Positions 11,108-23,981 of a stretch of 64,000 nucleotides of DNA are shown here, piece after piece. Numbering within the stretch: the first letter of the stretch is position 1; each line of letters begins with the position of its first letter. The position numbers and the translations under genes were made by a program. The notes below the pieces were generated by a model that searched no databases, had not been told where the DNA came from, and worked only from the letters and a program-made list of their open reading frames with translations. Source of the DNA: Agarophyton chilense. Lineage: Eukaryota > Rhodophyta > Florideophyceae > Gracilariales > Gracilariaceae. The stretch spans positions 62,001 through 126,000 of the forward strand of contig JARGXX010000088.1 in NCBI GenBank assembly GCA_030374765.1, in the 5' to 3' direction.

Positions 11108-11647
11108 TACCCCCAGTTGCATGACGTTGTTCATGCAACTTACTTCGGTTGTGTCGGCCGCACCGTCTTCGCGCATCTGCGCAACAAAGTGTGCACTGTT
11201 GCTACTACAGTACAGTAGTGCTGTTACGCATTTTCAGGCATTGTGGGCGCATTTGCGATGGCTCACGAGCGGTAGGATGTCCTTACGATTTGTGTTGAAC
11301 AACCCTCAATTTTTCCGCAACATATAACCCACTACAGCGTCCTAGATTACAGAGAATAGAATTTAGCGATACTGATATGTTATTCGCGCTTATAGTCTTT
11401 TGTATGGACAATTCAGCAGACAACTGAGTTGGCCGGGGGCAGCCAGACAAGCCCACCCGGGGCTCCCGGGTGGCTACTCACTGGACGAGAATCACGACAG
11501 TGAATGTGCCCGATCAGTTTTCTATTGTGCTACTTGTCTCAATTGCAAGTGTCGCACCCCTCTCCCTTCTTCAAAATCCTACTGTACCACGTATACATCG
11601 TACAGCACGCAACCTAACATCCATCAACTACGTCCAAGTTTCGGTGT
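11108..11647. other. C1 3' untranslated region with GC-rich hairpin
   Basis: No coding support on either strand. At 11450-11475 a near-perfect inverted repeat AGCCCACCCGGG / CCCGGGTGGCT surrounds a 3-nt loop. It stands out because the neighbouring sequence is AT-rich. Its role is unknown; it could be an RNA structure in the 3' end of the C1 transcript. Confidence 0.4.
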
Positions 11648-14102
11648 TCAAAGAAACGTCCGGTGAGGAGGAAGGTTTGGTACTCCTGCTGCAGCAATGC
11701 AAGTCAGTAGCTGTTGTGATACGGGGTTGTATTTCGTCAGCGCGTCGGCAATTTTGGCTCTTTCTCTAATCCAGCGTAGCACATGAAGTTCTCTTGCCTC
11801 AAGCGAATCTCGTATTCGTTGCACTGTTTTTCGCAATCTGTGTTCTTTCCCTTCATGTAAAGTGGTGATTGTATCAAACAAACCCTTTGACTCAACGTCA
11901 AGTACATGTTTGAAATCATCCGCAGCCGATACCGATTTCATTGTGCATTTGATGTGGTAGCCACGGTCGTCAGCGTATGTGCAAACCAGTATCTCTAAAC
12001 GATAAGAAGAGTACGACACTCTGCGTTGCTTCGAACTTCCCCAGTCAACAAGATGATATGTTGTAGCATCTTCTCCAATTTGGCGATATCGTTTGCCAGC
12101 TAGCAGACTTAATTGACCATACTTCTGTGAATAACTTACGTTAAAAGCTGTATCAGAAAATGAAACCACTTCTGCTTCATTAAGAGTACCCTGAGATCGC
12201 AGACACATTATGGATGGGTCTAATCGTTTCAGATTTATCAAGATCTTATTCGCATCAACTAAATCTTTTACCGTCAGTCTTGGTAACCGCTGTTTCATAA
12301 ATGATCCAACATATGCTGCCTGTGGGAGCGCACCGCCGCCCCACCATATCAGTTCACCAGCTAGTTTCGGTACGCTTTCTTTTCTCAATCTATTGCACAC
12401 TCTTGCTGCATAGATTTTCGAACCTTGCTAATATGCATTGAATTGATGGCATCAAGTTATTACTTCATTGATAGTCGGATATGGAAGACAGGAGACCGTA
12501 GAATAATACACCCATTGAACTTAACTTCATCATCGATAATAGCTTGGTTGATTTGAAATCGTTTCCCAAGCTCATCAGAAAAGCTCTGCATTGTCTCCAT
12601 GGATCCAGCCATGAGTAGATCGTCTGTCAGTTTTGCATCTATTAGTGTGATCTGTCTGTTCTGCCCCTCAAGAATGAATAACTGACCCACGCCGTCTACT
12701 GTCTCAAATCGGGCGTCTACTAGCATCCCACCTTCGATCAATTGTGTATATTGTCTTCCAGCTTCGCTAATACCGTAAGGTAGCTTGATTAGTTTCCATG
12801 ATACTCCACGTTTCCCGTTCCATTGGCGCGGCGCGCGAACATTAAGGTCTCTCGTAATTGGACCGCTATATAGGTAAGCTCCTTTAACGTCAGTGCAACC
12901 AATTCTGAACTTCTTCAACGTAGCCAGAGACAAAAACATGCGTATCACGTGAAACTGCGCTCTGGCAGAGTCGTTACGAATATTTCCTTTTTCCTTTTCA
13001 CTGTTTCCGTGTGGGCACAGTCTATCTTTCACGCGTGTGACGTTCTTCTCTTCACATTACACCCTGTAAAAAATATGTGAAGTGATCACGATAGCAATGT
13101 ATGGCACATCGCATTCCTGGAATTTCTATGTTTGCATCTTTCCATGCTTTATCCATTTCCTCTGATACAACCTTGTCCAATCTCAATTGGGGTGCGCAGT
13201 CCACCTTTTCCTAGTCACTTGAGCTTCTCTTTTTACTTGGAAGATTTCATTGAGCATCTTCTGCTCATCTGACTTCAGCTCAATATTGTTCTGCGGTAGC
13301 GAGTGGGGTGTGACTGCTGTACCGAAATATCTTTCCGGATCTCCATACACGGCTTTAGTGAAGAGGCTTTTATGGAAGACTGCATCATTTTCTGTAACCT
13401 GATCTCCCTCTTCTGGTCCAAAGATGTCTGTCATTAACCGTGCTGCGTCGTTCGGCATCTGCTGCGACTCATCATTTTCGGTGTGTAATTCTTCTTCATG
13501 TGCGGACTGTGGTGCGTCATCTGCTAGTCCATCCTCGAGTATTCCTTCTCTTAATTATTGTGTGAGGTGTTTTTCTGGTGCTAGACGTACATGATCGTAT
13601 GCTACATGCATTGGTGGCCCTCTACTCGATCTGTGGCATTTAACAAAGAATGGTAATGCGCATATGACAGTATCCTTCACCCACCGAACTGGGTCGTTTT
13701 GTTTTGATGTATTGTAATATACCCAAACCTGTGAACCTGGTTTCATTGTAGATGGCTGTAAGGCGTTGTTGTTGTGTAAACTCATCAACTTCTGCAGTGC
13801 TCGTGTTGCCACTATGTGTGCGTGTGTGTGCCTCGAGTAGATCCGTTGGTACGTGGTGGCTGTGTTTGCCCAACAAAGATGGTGAGTATACCCGAGCTAG
13901 CTGAAATGCACTTAGTGTGGATCTTCCGTGGAACATATTGCACAGAAAAGAAGAACGGGCAACAAGAGTCTGCGGCGATGCGGTCGTCTTCTCACCTGAT
14001 GTTCTCTCAAATATCCGCTTGAAGAGCCCATTGCTTCGTTCGACCTTCCCTTTCTTCGAAGATGAGCGCGAGGGACGCTCTTCTATTCTTATCCCATGTG
14101 GC
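11648..14102 (-). pseudogene. C1 integrase C-term, RT and RNase H remains
   Basis: Minus-strand blocks: the integrase end with GKVERSNGLFKRIFE (about 14000-14050) and its C-terminal region to about 13555, and an acidic linker (about 13183-13458). RT follows (about 12460-13030) with DVKGAYLYSG, NVRAPRQWNG, KLPYGISEAGRQY and a degenerate catalytic region around TDDLLMAG. RNase H (about 11648-12400) shows VSFSDTAFN and ends RAKIADALTK, the usual copia RNase H tail. The neighbouring A2 element cuts the integrase. Many breaks. Confidence 0.75.
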
Positions 14103-14107
14103 GACAG

Positions 14108-14773
14108 TGTAGTATCCGCTCTACTGGAGAGAGCAGACACCTGCCACAGCGTTCGGACTTCCGATGGGTCGCTTGAGGCAAAGGAAAAGAGATGGTAGAG
14201 CTGCAACACCAGCGAGCTGGAAGTGGGGTGTAAGGCCACTACTCCCCAGCGAGGGTGAACAGTGCAACTGTAAAACGTTGATGGAACGTAGGTACGAGAC
14301 GGCTCGTGGAGTGGTTGGGGGCTGATTATCTATTATAGCTCGTCCGGATCTCCGGTTAAGAAATCCTAAGCGACAAACAGTATAGTCACGATGCCCATGT
14401 TGTCTCCTTTACTTGGAGTCGGCGCTCACCTCTGGTACACTATATACTGTGTGCCAGGGTGAGTGCCCAAATAATACGTAAATAATACCCAGTGGTCAGC
14501 CACTTCGCCAAACCACTGTATGGGTATGGTTCCTAAAGGGCGTCTAGCTACAATGGGTAGTAAAAACAGCCACGTGGATCGCCACTACATGCGCCGTTGC
14601 AAGCCACTCCACTCGTGATACCACGTGTTCCAACAATGTACCCGGCCTCCTGGCATCCTACGCGGTGTGCCGTTTCATATCACAATGCTGATGATATCAC
14701 TCACTTATGAGTTCCAACCGCGACTTCGCGAAAAACCAGCCTATCGGATTCCCCGACATAGTAGAATACTACA
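14108..14773 (-). repeat. A2 3' LTR (666 bp)
   Basis: It begins TGTAGTATTC and ends GGATACTACA in element sense. It pairs with 23982-24697. Most of the length difference comes from a block near 14590-14620 that is longer in the other LTR (around 24470-24545). A related but decayed LTR piece is found in A4 at about 54700-54930. Confidence 0.9.
14432..14457. promoter_or_regulatory. palindromic TATA box in A2 3' LTR
   Basis: Arms CTGGTACAC and GTGCCAG-type flank a TATATA centre. The copy in the other LTR (24306-24331) is a perfect 9-bp-arm palindrome, CTGGTACAC / GTGTACCAG. Because it is symmetric it offers a TATA box on both strands. The antisense frame starts about 490 bp downstream on the plus strand. 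The promoter role is inferred. Confidence 0.45.
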
Positions 14774-14786
14774 TACCCCCCTCGTT
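14774..14786 (-). promoter_or_regulatory. A2 polypurine tract
   Basis: AACGAGGGGGGTA on the minus strand abuts the element-sense start of the 3' LTR, the expected place for the plus-strand primer. Confidence 0.65.
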
Positions 14787-14945
14787 AAGCGCGAACCATG
14801 GGGGTGGGTCGCAAGAAGCGTTTATACGCAGTCGGACCGGTGTTCCGGGTACTCATCGTCATCATGACTTCCTCGCTGCCCGACCAACTCTTACAGTTCT
14901 CAACAGCATTCTGTTCCTCATCACTCTTCAGCTCGATCTCTCGGG

Positions 14946-16629
14946 ATGAATCTGAACGCCCGGTCCAACCCGTTTCAGCCCTCCTCTGAGGATGTGCCTT
15001 CTGGGGCTCCGTATAACACTGCTGGTTATGCGTCGCAGCCTACTTCTCAACTCGGTCCATACCGTTCGTTCCCCACACCGTACACCGTATTCCGGTCGGT
15101 ACCGTTACCTCAGCCAACCGTGGCTCCGATGCCGAACGCGGCTTACGTCGCCTCTGCGGGTGTGATTCGAGCTCCTTCTCGTCGTGCTCAGCGGAGCTAC
15201 CCGCAACCTGCGGATTTCTATGGAGGAGATCCTCTCGACAACGTTGAACTTTTCGCGCAAGCGCCCTGGTTTGATCCAGTTGCTTTCCGCGATGACGCGT
15301 TGATATAGCATTATGTACACGGTTGGTACTTCCCTGACGGTATTACAGAACACGCGATATATAGCGACGACTGGGCGAGCCATATTGCTTTGCCAGACAA
15401 CGCGATTGCGCGATATTCAACCGAAACCTTGTCCAAAGCCCGTACGCGGTTCACCAAGCTGATTTACCAGCGTCTTCACCTATTCATCAGTACGGTTCCC
15501 CTCCCGCAGGACTGGGAACTAGATACCTGGAAAGCCCGTACCGACGGTGAAGGTTACTCGTATATCGAGACACTCGTTGAGGTCGATGTTCGCGGTTAGC
15601 GCGGTGTGCGCGGTGTGCGTGATGCAGCTCTCTGCGTTCAGCAACCTCTTCTCCGTGCGAAGTTCCGCTTCCTTCGAATGCGGGACATTCCTTATTGGGA
15701 TTATCCCCGTTTGGAACGTCGTACTCGATCACGTTTGGGCTATTGGGTGCCGTATCAAATGATAGAGATCGACCGCATCCGGAGGAACGCGCGCTTCGGG
15801 CGCTACATTGGTATTCCGGAGCATTGGGCGGCGATCGAGAGTCCTCGTAGTTGCCCTGTGGAGCTCCCACCGGCGATCTCCTACATCGGGTCCGCGTCGT
15901 TTAACGACCCGTTCTCGGGATATTGGACAGTGGTTTATACCGAGTTTATCGCCAAGATGGCCGTCTTCCTCCTGTGGGATGCTTATCATACCTTTAGAGC
16001 TTGGTACATGTCGCCCACGGCGCGAAAGTATGCGAGAGAACTCGATCTTTCCCTTGTCCTGGGATCCCGTGCGAACCATGCCGACTTCCTCCATCTTGTG
16101 GATTTGATCGACAGTGTCGATTGGTCTGGAGTGCCAGCTGATCAATCTGCTCGCGGAACCCATGCAAGACACTACGACCATTCTCCTGGACGAACAGCAA
16201 GTGCTAGAGATTTCGTTTGGTACGACCCCTGGACGCGCCAGTTGATCACCTCCGAGCAGGCTCGCTTTCTTCGGGAGAACCCGCGTGACATGCAACCAAA
16301 CCAGCTTACTGGATACGTGTACGATGCTACTCCATCCGAGAACGGAGAGGAACCGTATGAGGAAGCGCCGGGAGCTGAGGCTGAACTCGGTTACGAGGAC
16401 GAGTCAGAGCTGGCAGGCGTAACGACTTCCGTCGATCAATCCGCAGCGGCGGGAGTTTGCTCAAGAGAACTTTCATCGGTTTACACAACAACAGAGTGCA
16501 GTGCCGCTCGAAGATCCAGGCTTGGATCCTCTGAGGCAGTTCCTCTTAGATGCGGGCTTTCCCGTGGACCAAGTTGAGGGTGATCGCGCACAGCTTCTTG
16601 CGAACCTGCATGCTCGCACGTCTCTTTGA
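14946..16629 (+). pseudogene. A2 antisense ORF (family A aORF)
   Basis: This frame of about 560 codons runs opposite to gag-pol and is enclosed by the A2 LTRs and target duplication, so it belongs to the mobile unit. The start chosen is MNLNARSN at 14946, 172 bp from the LTR. Blocks shared with A1 and A3: APWFDP, YWVPYQMIEIDRI, GRYIGIPEHW, VELPPAISYIGS, FNDPFSGYWTVVYTEF, AYHTFRAWYMSP, ARELDL, VDWSGVP, SPGRTASARDF. It ends in an acidic segment and a tail with FLLDAGFPVDQVEGD, which A4 also keeps. An AATAAA at about 16682 follows on the same strand. Rich in Arg, Tyr and Trp; no known domain. About three breaks. Confidence 0.8.
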
Positions 16630-16739
16630 TGATCCTAGAAAAGACTCCTAGTCAACACCCTTGTGGTTGTATCTTGATATCAATAAAACTCCGGTGACTT
16701 CGTGTCTTCACGTCCCCTTCTTATCTTCTAGTCTTCATC

Positions 16740-16850
16740 TCTTCTCGCTTCTCGAGTTCTTAACTTCTTCTTCTCGCTTCTCGAGTTCTTAAATCCTTCT
16801 TCTCGCTTCTCGAGTTCTTCAATCCTATCTCTCGCTTCTCGAGTTTGTCC
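16740..16850 (+). repeat. tandem repeat in A2 convergent spacer
   Basis: Four units of about 29 bp, each with the core TTCTCGCTTCTCGAGTT, start near 16742, 16771, 16799 and 16828. In pol sense they are purine-rich and contain XhoI-like CTCGAG palindromes. They fall between the ends of the antisense frame and pol. A degenerate counterpart is at about 55140-55215 in A4. Confidence 0.75.
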
Positions 16851-16988
16851 GAGGTGATAATCAGTAAATGTCCTTTGCTTGCGTGTCTTAACGTTTCCTG
16901 TTCATGATTTCTTGTTTTCTTCTCGCCTTTCGAATTTTTACTACCTTTGTAGCCCATACTTAGAAATGGGATGTGTCCATGAGCCCGA

Positions 16989-19900
16989 CTATCGAGGAGT
17001 CGATCTCCCTGGGGAGTGGTAATCGCATGCGTCGATGATATCGCACGAGTTGCGAACGGGGATATGAGCTATAGGTTCCCACGTATCCACTTCCGGAGGA
17101 AAACCGTACCAACGGACTTGATACAGTAGTTCTCTAGTATCTTCATGCTCGCCATATTCACATTTGCGATCCCTAACATATTTCTGGGCGTTTCCCAATG
17201 CTTTCGCTGTTGGCGCGAGACTCCTGTTAACAGGTTTTAAATGCCTTAGGGCTGACGCAAGCGTCTCTGTGTTAGCAGTCTCAGAGTCGCTAAGCGTTCG
17301 CTCGTCGACTAACTGTCGTTCTGCCCGTAGGGGCAGTGTACTCATTCCTTGAGAACCTTTCTCAGATAAAGAGCTATCCTGTTTTCCAGGTTCCATAGAA
17401 GCGTACTTCTTGCTACTTCTCAATTCCATTCGTGGATGAACTTCCTTCGGTTTATCCGATTCTGACCGCTGTTGGGTGGACGGTGGTGCTTGCACCACGA
17501 CAGGAGGCGATACCTCTTCTTCTTCCTGCCCACTAGGGATGGGAACCGGTATCGACGGAACAGCGAGTGGCGCTTCACCTGACGGTTCAGCCTGAAGCGG
17601 CAAAGGCGCGTTTTCGCGTGCACTCGATTCCAAGTCCTTGGGGCCGAAGTCCAAAACATCTTTCCTACTTGCACGTTCCATTTATGTACTTACGGCTGTG
17701 TGTGTGCCACGGGGCATATCCCGATACTTCGGAAGCTGTCCGTGATTGGCGTACGCAACCGCCGGCGGTGGGATATCAGGAGCTTTCTCCTCCGCTCGAG
17801 CCATTGGTGGCGGTTCACTCTCCCCAGAGTCACTTGGGCTTTTGCTTCGACGTTCCGTCGCACTTGCCTCCTTAGTTCTACCAGATACCTGGACTTCCAA
17901 TTGCGGGTCAGGCGCGACTTCAACGCGATCGCGCGATACACGTTCAACGTCCTCACCTGTCTCGATGACCACTGTGTCTTCATCAAGGTCACCCACTTTG
18001 AAGGGTCCAGCCGCTATCGGCAACAACTTATGACGAGATTCTTCCTGTTTGTCCGGTCTTTCAACTCGCACGAAGACGTGACCTCCTACTCGGATTGCCG
18101 GATTTCCTCTTCGCCTTCTGGCGTCATAGTTTCGCTTATAGCCAGCTTGCGTCTTTGATAACTCCTTAGCGGCTTGTTCCACTCTGGTCTTTAGGTCATT
18201 CCTCCATTTCAGATGGTACTTAGCCGGGGTCGGCGCGTCCAATTCTGTCTCGTCGTCGAGCGTAACCGGTAAAACCGGAGGGTTACGTGAGAGCACGAGG
18301 TCGAACGGTGCCGTCTTTGTTGAGGTATGCACTTGCGTATTGTACGCGTAGCACAGAGTATCTGTAAACATGTCCCATTCTTTCGGGTGGTCCGCGATGT
18401 AGTGTCGTAATGCTGCTATCAGCGTGCGGTTGAAACGCTCCACCTGACCGTTGCATTGCGGATGATAGGTCGTGTTAAACACGTTTCGAATGCCCATAAT
18501 GCGGCAAACATTCTGAAAGAACTTCGCAACGAATTGCTTCCCATTATCTGATAACAGAACTTCTGGTGGTCCGTATATAAATACCCAGTGTTTGATAAAC
18601 GCCTGTGGGATTACGGTTGCGGTTATCCGCTTCGGCGGCACAGTCCGCACTAGCTTCGAGAAGCGGTCGGTGATTACCAATAGGTAGCGATAACCTCGCC
18701 TTGAGCGAATCAATTCCCCTAGGATGTCGATACTGACGTATTGTAAAGGCGCTTTCGCCTGGAATAACTTCATCGGTTTCCGCTTCCTGTAAAGCTTCAC
18801 GCGATTCTTTGCACATGTTGTACACAACCTCACTGTAGCATGGCAGTCCATTGCCAAAGTAGGCCAGTAAAAATCTCTTCTTAGAGTCATGAACAACTTC
18901 GTTCCTCCTGGATGACCAGACAGCCTGCTGTAGTGTGCCAGATGGAGTACTCGACTCTTCAAGACGTGTGGAATCACGATTTGATCATGCTTTTCGACAT
19001 GTCTTAACAGTATTCCTCGTGAATCGAGTGAAAAGGGGAGCTCCTCCCCCCCGTTAAGGCGAGAGCGTATCGACGCAGAAAACGTATCGGCGTGTTGCTC
19101 ATTGAGGAGCTCAGTGCACGAGAATCGCTCGAGTTGAACTGAAGGGTCAGTGTCTGCTAATGCAAGGAACGGGTCTGCATCCGAATAATCATCAAGGGTC
19201 TCTTGTTCCTCTTCTTCAAAAGATGGTGAATGGGTCTCCATGTAGAAGCAAGGTATCTCTTCATCGATTTCGCCTTGGGTTTCGCCCAGTGTTTTGAGTC
19301 GCGATAGCGCGTCAGCTTGGACATTGGCCAATCCCTTCTTATACTTCACTTCGAACTCGAATTCAGAAAGGCGTAAGCGCCATCGTGAGAGACGACCAGA
19401 CGGGTATGTAATGGACAGTAACCATCGTAGAGACGAATGATCCGTGTTGACGGTAAAACGTTCTCATTGGAGATACGGTCGCAATGTGGTTAGAGCCCAA
19501 ACGACTGCAAGGCATTCCTTTTCTGAAACTGAATACTTCTTCTCAGCTGCGTTCAGCGATCTTGACCAGTAACCAATGGGTTTGCGTTCACCATCAGGGT
19601 GTGTTTGAAAAAGAGCACACCCTACTTGGTACTCGCTAGAGTCACTATCCACTGAGTACGGCAGGTTGGGGATGGGCAGCACCAAGGCTGGGGCTGTGAT
19701 AATCTTTGTCTTCAGCGTGTCGAACGCTTCCGCTGCAGCTTGTCTGAATTGTTCCAGCTGTACTGGTTGTCCTTTACGCAGCTTTGCGTTGAGCGGTGCC
19801 GCTATATGCGAGTATCGCGGCACGAATGGTCGGTAGACGTTGCAAAAGCCGAGGAAAGAACGCAACTGCTTCTGTGTCGACGGAGATTGTACTTCGCGGA

Positions 19901-21514
19901 TAGCCGCTGTTTGTGCCTCTTAAATGTCAATCCGTCCCGGCCTGATCACATGTCCTAAGTACCGGACGGTGCCAGCGACCCATTCGTATTTCTTGAACTT
20001 CAAGGTGATACCTGCGCTCTGTAGTGCTTTGAGGATCTCCTCGACATGCCATAAATGGCTTTCCACATCCTGGGAAGAGATGATCACATCGTCCAAATAG
20101 ACTAAACAAGTCTTCCACTTGTATCTTGAGAGCAAGATGTCCAGAGTACGCTGGAAAGTAGCCGGGCATTCGTTAAGCCAAAGGGCATCCTTTTGAAACG
20201 ATAGAGACCGGCGTGACACGCAAATGCAGTTTTATCTTGGTCTTCTTCCGCTACAGGCACCTGCCAATAGCCAGAGTTGGCGTCCAACGTGGCGAACACG
20301 TTCGCTTCTCCTAAGCTGCCAATACATTCGTCCATTCGAGGCAACGGTTATGTATCTCGAAGTGTGACTGCGTTCAGTTTTTCGATAATCGATACAGAAT
20401 CGTAAAGAACCATCAGGTTTTGGAACCAGCACAACTGGTGAGGCCCAAGAAGATTGAGCTGCTTCGATTACTCCTTCTTCCAGCATTTTGCTGACATTCT
20501 CCTCCTCGATTTGGCGAGTTCGCGGTCCCGCTCTGTAGGGTGGTTGGGAGATGGGTCATGACCCTGGGACCAAATCAATGTGGTGTTCTGTAGCGGAGAT
20601 CTCTCCTAGTTTTCCACTCCACATGGATGTATACTTCTTCAGCATAGACCTGATCTTCGTTCTGTAGTGTTTTGACACATGTGCTAAGTCTAGCTCATCG
20701 ACCAGGCTCTCTGGATCCTTTGCCGTTTGCAATTGATCTCCAGACGGGTTTTGCAGTTCTTCGTCTGTGTCACCGACATGGGTTAATCCCAATACTTCTG
20801 CAGTAGAAATATGAGTAGGGACCAACACTGTGAAATGAGGCAAAGCTGTTGCAACAACCTGATTCTTCGGTATCTGATAATCGTTATCGGTGAAGTTACT
20901 CACTAGTATCCAAAAGAGGCTACCAGGATCAACCTGAACAATGCCGTTAGCGACTAGCAATCCACGGGATTCGTAAATCCGAGTATTCGGTTGAATTACC
21001 ACGAGTCCGTGTCGTTCTGTACTTACTTGAACCCAAGTTTGGGTTTGCGCCTCCAGCATGGCACTCTTCGCTACTCGAGTCCTCGGCGAGACACGTCCTC
21101 GGGATTTCCCGTATTCCATAAATTGTGGAAGTGGAGGTGCTTCAGAGCAACGACGCATTGGCTTGCGAACAATTGGTACCATTGATCCATCATCTAGTTC
21201 GACTAGTTTTCTTCGCGGGCGAATGGCTTCGACAAACTTGTAGGAATAAAGTCAGTAGGAGCGAGCTCCGATTCCCGTATAAAGTTCGGACCAGCACCTG
21301 TGTTCAGGATAGTCAATCGACGAGATAACAGATTCCTGTCAGAGCCGATGTCGGCATAGACCTTATAGTTTCTTTTAGACACTGCCATGAGGTACCTTTC
21401 CTGTTTTGACGGACAAGTATAAGGTCTCAAAGAACGATGTAACTCACAGTCAAACTGTACTCGCCTTCCGTCCGGCGGATTGATTCCGTAAGGCGGAAAT
21501 TTGGGAGGCCTCAA
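16989..21514 (-). pseudogene. A2 pol remains: protease, RT, RNase H, integrase, chromodomain
   Basis: In minus-strand order: retropepsin with LNTGAGPNFI (about 21260-21300), a linker to about 20560, and RT (about 19920-20490) with VVLVPKPDGSLRFC, FATLDANSGYWQV and YLDDVIISS. RNase H (about 19464-19870) shows FLGFCNVYRPF and VDSDSSEYQVG. Integrase (about 17700-19350) shows HYSRLSGHPGG, CTTCAKN, VITDRFSKL, LSDNGKQF and NGQVERFNRT. A charged Pro-rich stretch and a chromodomain follow (about 16989-17200: YQVRWYGFPPEVDTWEPI). Same architecture as A1 and A3. Several breaks. Confidence 0.85.
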
Positions 21515-21612
21515 GAGAATCTTGGGCCTCCAAGCGCTGGAGCAGGGAGGCGAGCTCTCCCTGGTCAGAACTACGGGATCGACTAGTGCCGACCCCCTAG
21601 GGGCTCCCTCAC

Positions 21613-23832
21613 TTAGTTTTCCGGTTGCACCGGCTGATTCGCCTCAAATGTGCCTCTTCCTACCGGGGTTCCGGGCTGTAACAATTCAGCATTCTGAGCA
21701 ACCGTCTTGTCCGTCCGGCGCATTGGTGTCTGAGAAAACCAACTTTTGGCTTTCCAATACATGCCCGCCGGTACGCGGCTCCTTTCCTCTTCGGAGAGTG
21801 TTTCATTATTTGTCATGATACGACTCAGATCCTTTGCAGGAAGCGTGCATTCTGCACTCAAATGGTGTCTTTCATAACATGAATAACATATCAAACCGTC
21901 ACGACGGTTGGTCAACATAGGTTGTGAACGGTATGCCGTGCGAGTATCGACCCATCCGGGTTTCCCGTTATTAAAACCTTCTTGTGGAGGCACCGTGTAG
22001 GGACGGTACATAGGGCGACGGCCCTCCATAGCCATTAGAGCTTCCTCGTCCTGAGACTCCGAGTGTGGGAGATTCACTGTGGGTACAGAAGAGTCCGTAT
22101 ATTCCATTAAATGGACCGCCTCCTCATGCGAGTCACTCCCTTTGAGTGCCAACGACGAATCTCGCGAGTCAACTGGAGATTCCAGATGTAGCAGTTTGCT
22201 GCGCTGATTAACTCTGGAGGAGATCTTCTCCTTACCTATTGAGGTTCCAAAAGCCACTGAACGACGGGGGCTACCTCGCGCTCTGACCGCGTCTCCTTCA
22301 GCTTTCGCCAACTGAACTAACTCCAAAAAGGAGACTCTTCCATGCGTCTCTCGATATCGAGCTACCAACGACTTGATGCTCGGGTCCAGCCCGTCGATGT
22401 ACAAAGTAATCTTGTCCTCCGTCGAGTGGACGTTTCCACAGCGGACTGAAGCTTTGCTAAGCCTTGAGCTGTACTCAGCTTCGCCCTCCTCAGGCTTTTG
22501 GGTCACATCCCTTAGGGCCAGGATCGCCTGACGTATCGCGTTTGATATCGCGTAACTGCGCAGCAAATACTGCACCGCCTCTGGCCATGAGGTAACGCCG
22601 CCTACATCGGCTGTCAATGATCCGCATACGGAACGATATTGCTCTAAAGAAAAACCCTTCAGGAAGTGTGGTAAAGACACAAATGCCTGTGTTTCACTCA
22701 TCTGTAGAGTGTCTGCTTCGGCAACGAATCGAGTGAGAAACTCGATAACGAGAATGGGGGTTTCCCCGTCAAATGTTAAATCATTAAGGCCGATCTTCAA
22801 TCGTTTGATGTGATCCTTCACCTTCGCGGTTTCGCGTCCTGAGCGCTTCTTGCTCTTCACCTTCAGACGGTAGTACCTGTAATTCAGAAGCTTCCGATAG
22901 AGAGGATTCGTGCACGGGAGCACCTTCAATCTTCTGTAAGGTGAGCCTTTTTTTCTCATTAACCACGAAGACGTGTTCTTCTTCCGAGATCGGGCCCTTC
23001 GATGACCATCGTCAGTGTTGTCGTCATCTGACGTATCTGAGTCATTACAATCATCAGTGCTGGAACTGAAACCCTCCGTACTTGACGATTCATCACTCGA
23101 ATCACGTGCGGACTTCCGCTTCTTACGTCGTGACTTCGACTTCTTCGAACGAGCTTCCTCCAAAGGAGCTCTTTCCTCTTCCAGCACGACTGGTTTAGCA
23201 GCAGTCTGCGCATGAACTGCCGCCTCCAGGCGTTCTAAACGAGGGTTAACTCGAGTGAGGACTTCCTCTACATCCACGGTTAAGCCGGGTAGCGCATCGG
23301 CCGTATTCCCGTACCTCTCCAGTAGATGGTTCAAATCCTCACGTTCTGTTTTCACTGATGCAGGTAACTACTTCCCATCGTCTTGACGAACGAGTGCTTG
23401 ATGCGCACTTCGTAATTGTTCGACATCAGCGATAAGAGCAGCGATCTGCGATTCCAACGCAACCATACGCACACGCGAAGCGCTTGACTCAGACTTGAGA
23501 CGACACACTTCCCTGCGCAAATCATCGTCTTCTTGAGATCCTACGACCTCAGGGTCAACTACGGCTTCTGTGGTGGGCGCGACTGCTGCTGCCACAGGGG
23601 CCGGTACATCCGAGAGATCTCATTCATCATTCACCGAGCGTGAGCGCGACATCGCTTGACGATACAGCCGCTCTCCGACTTCAACAGATGAGGCGAGCCT
23701 CGGTTTCGGGGGTGGTCCCGCAGGACCGGGGCGACCAGTACTCGACTGGTTTCGGGTCTTCGGCATCCTAGACCAAACCTGAGTCCAGGTGCGAACCAAA
23801 TGGGGTCTTCGACTTCTCGACCACGTGTTCAA
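21613..23832 (-). pseudogene. A2 gag remains
   Basis: A Gag-like region between the 5' LTR and the protease. The first part (about 23368-23832) has a heptad-like segment of about 60 residues, LRREVCRLKSESSASRVRM, suggesting a coiled coil. Then comes an acidic/Ser-rich stretch with SSTEGFSSS and DNTDDGH, and a helical capsid-type core (about 22300-22800) with ETQAFVSLPHFLKGF and ARYRETHGRVSFLEL. One Cys-His knuckle-like motif CYSCYERHHLSAEC follows (about 21850-21890). It would package the element RNA. About two breaks, though one boundary may be a natural gag/pol junction. Confidence 0.7.
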
Positions 23833-23963
23833 CCACGATGAATTCCGCAGTTGCCGGAGGTGGTTCGATAAACAATAACTGTAGTGATTCCACTTCTTCC
23901 AAGTATCGATATCGATTCAACGTTCCAGGAACGAATTGTTCAGTGCAGCTGACCACAGTGGTT

Positions 23964-23979
23964 CTAAGTCGGGAGACCA
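23964..23979 (-). promoter_or_regulatory. A2 primer binding site
   Basis: TGGTCTCCCGACTTAG on the minus strand starts two bases after the 5' LTR end. It begins with the TGG expected for pairing to a tRNA CCA end. I cannot assign the tRNA; it is not the TGGTATCAG site of initiator methionine tRNA. Confidence 0.6.
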
Positions 23980-23981
23980 CT

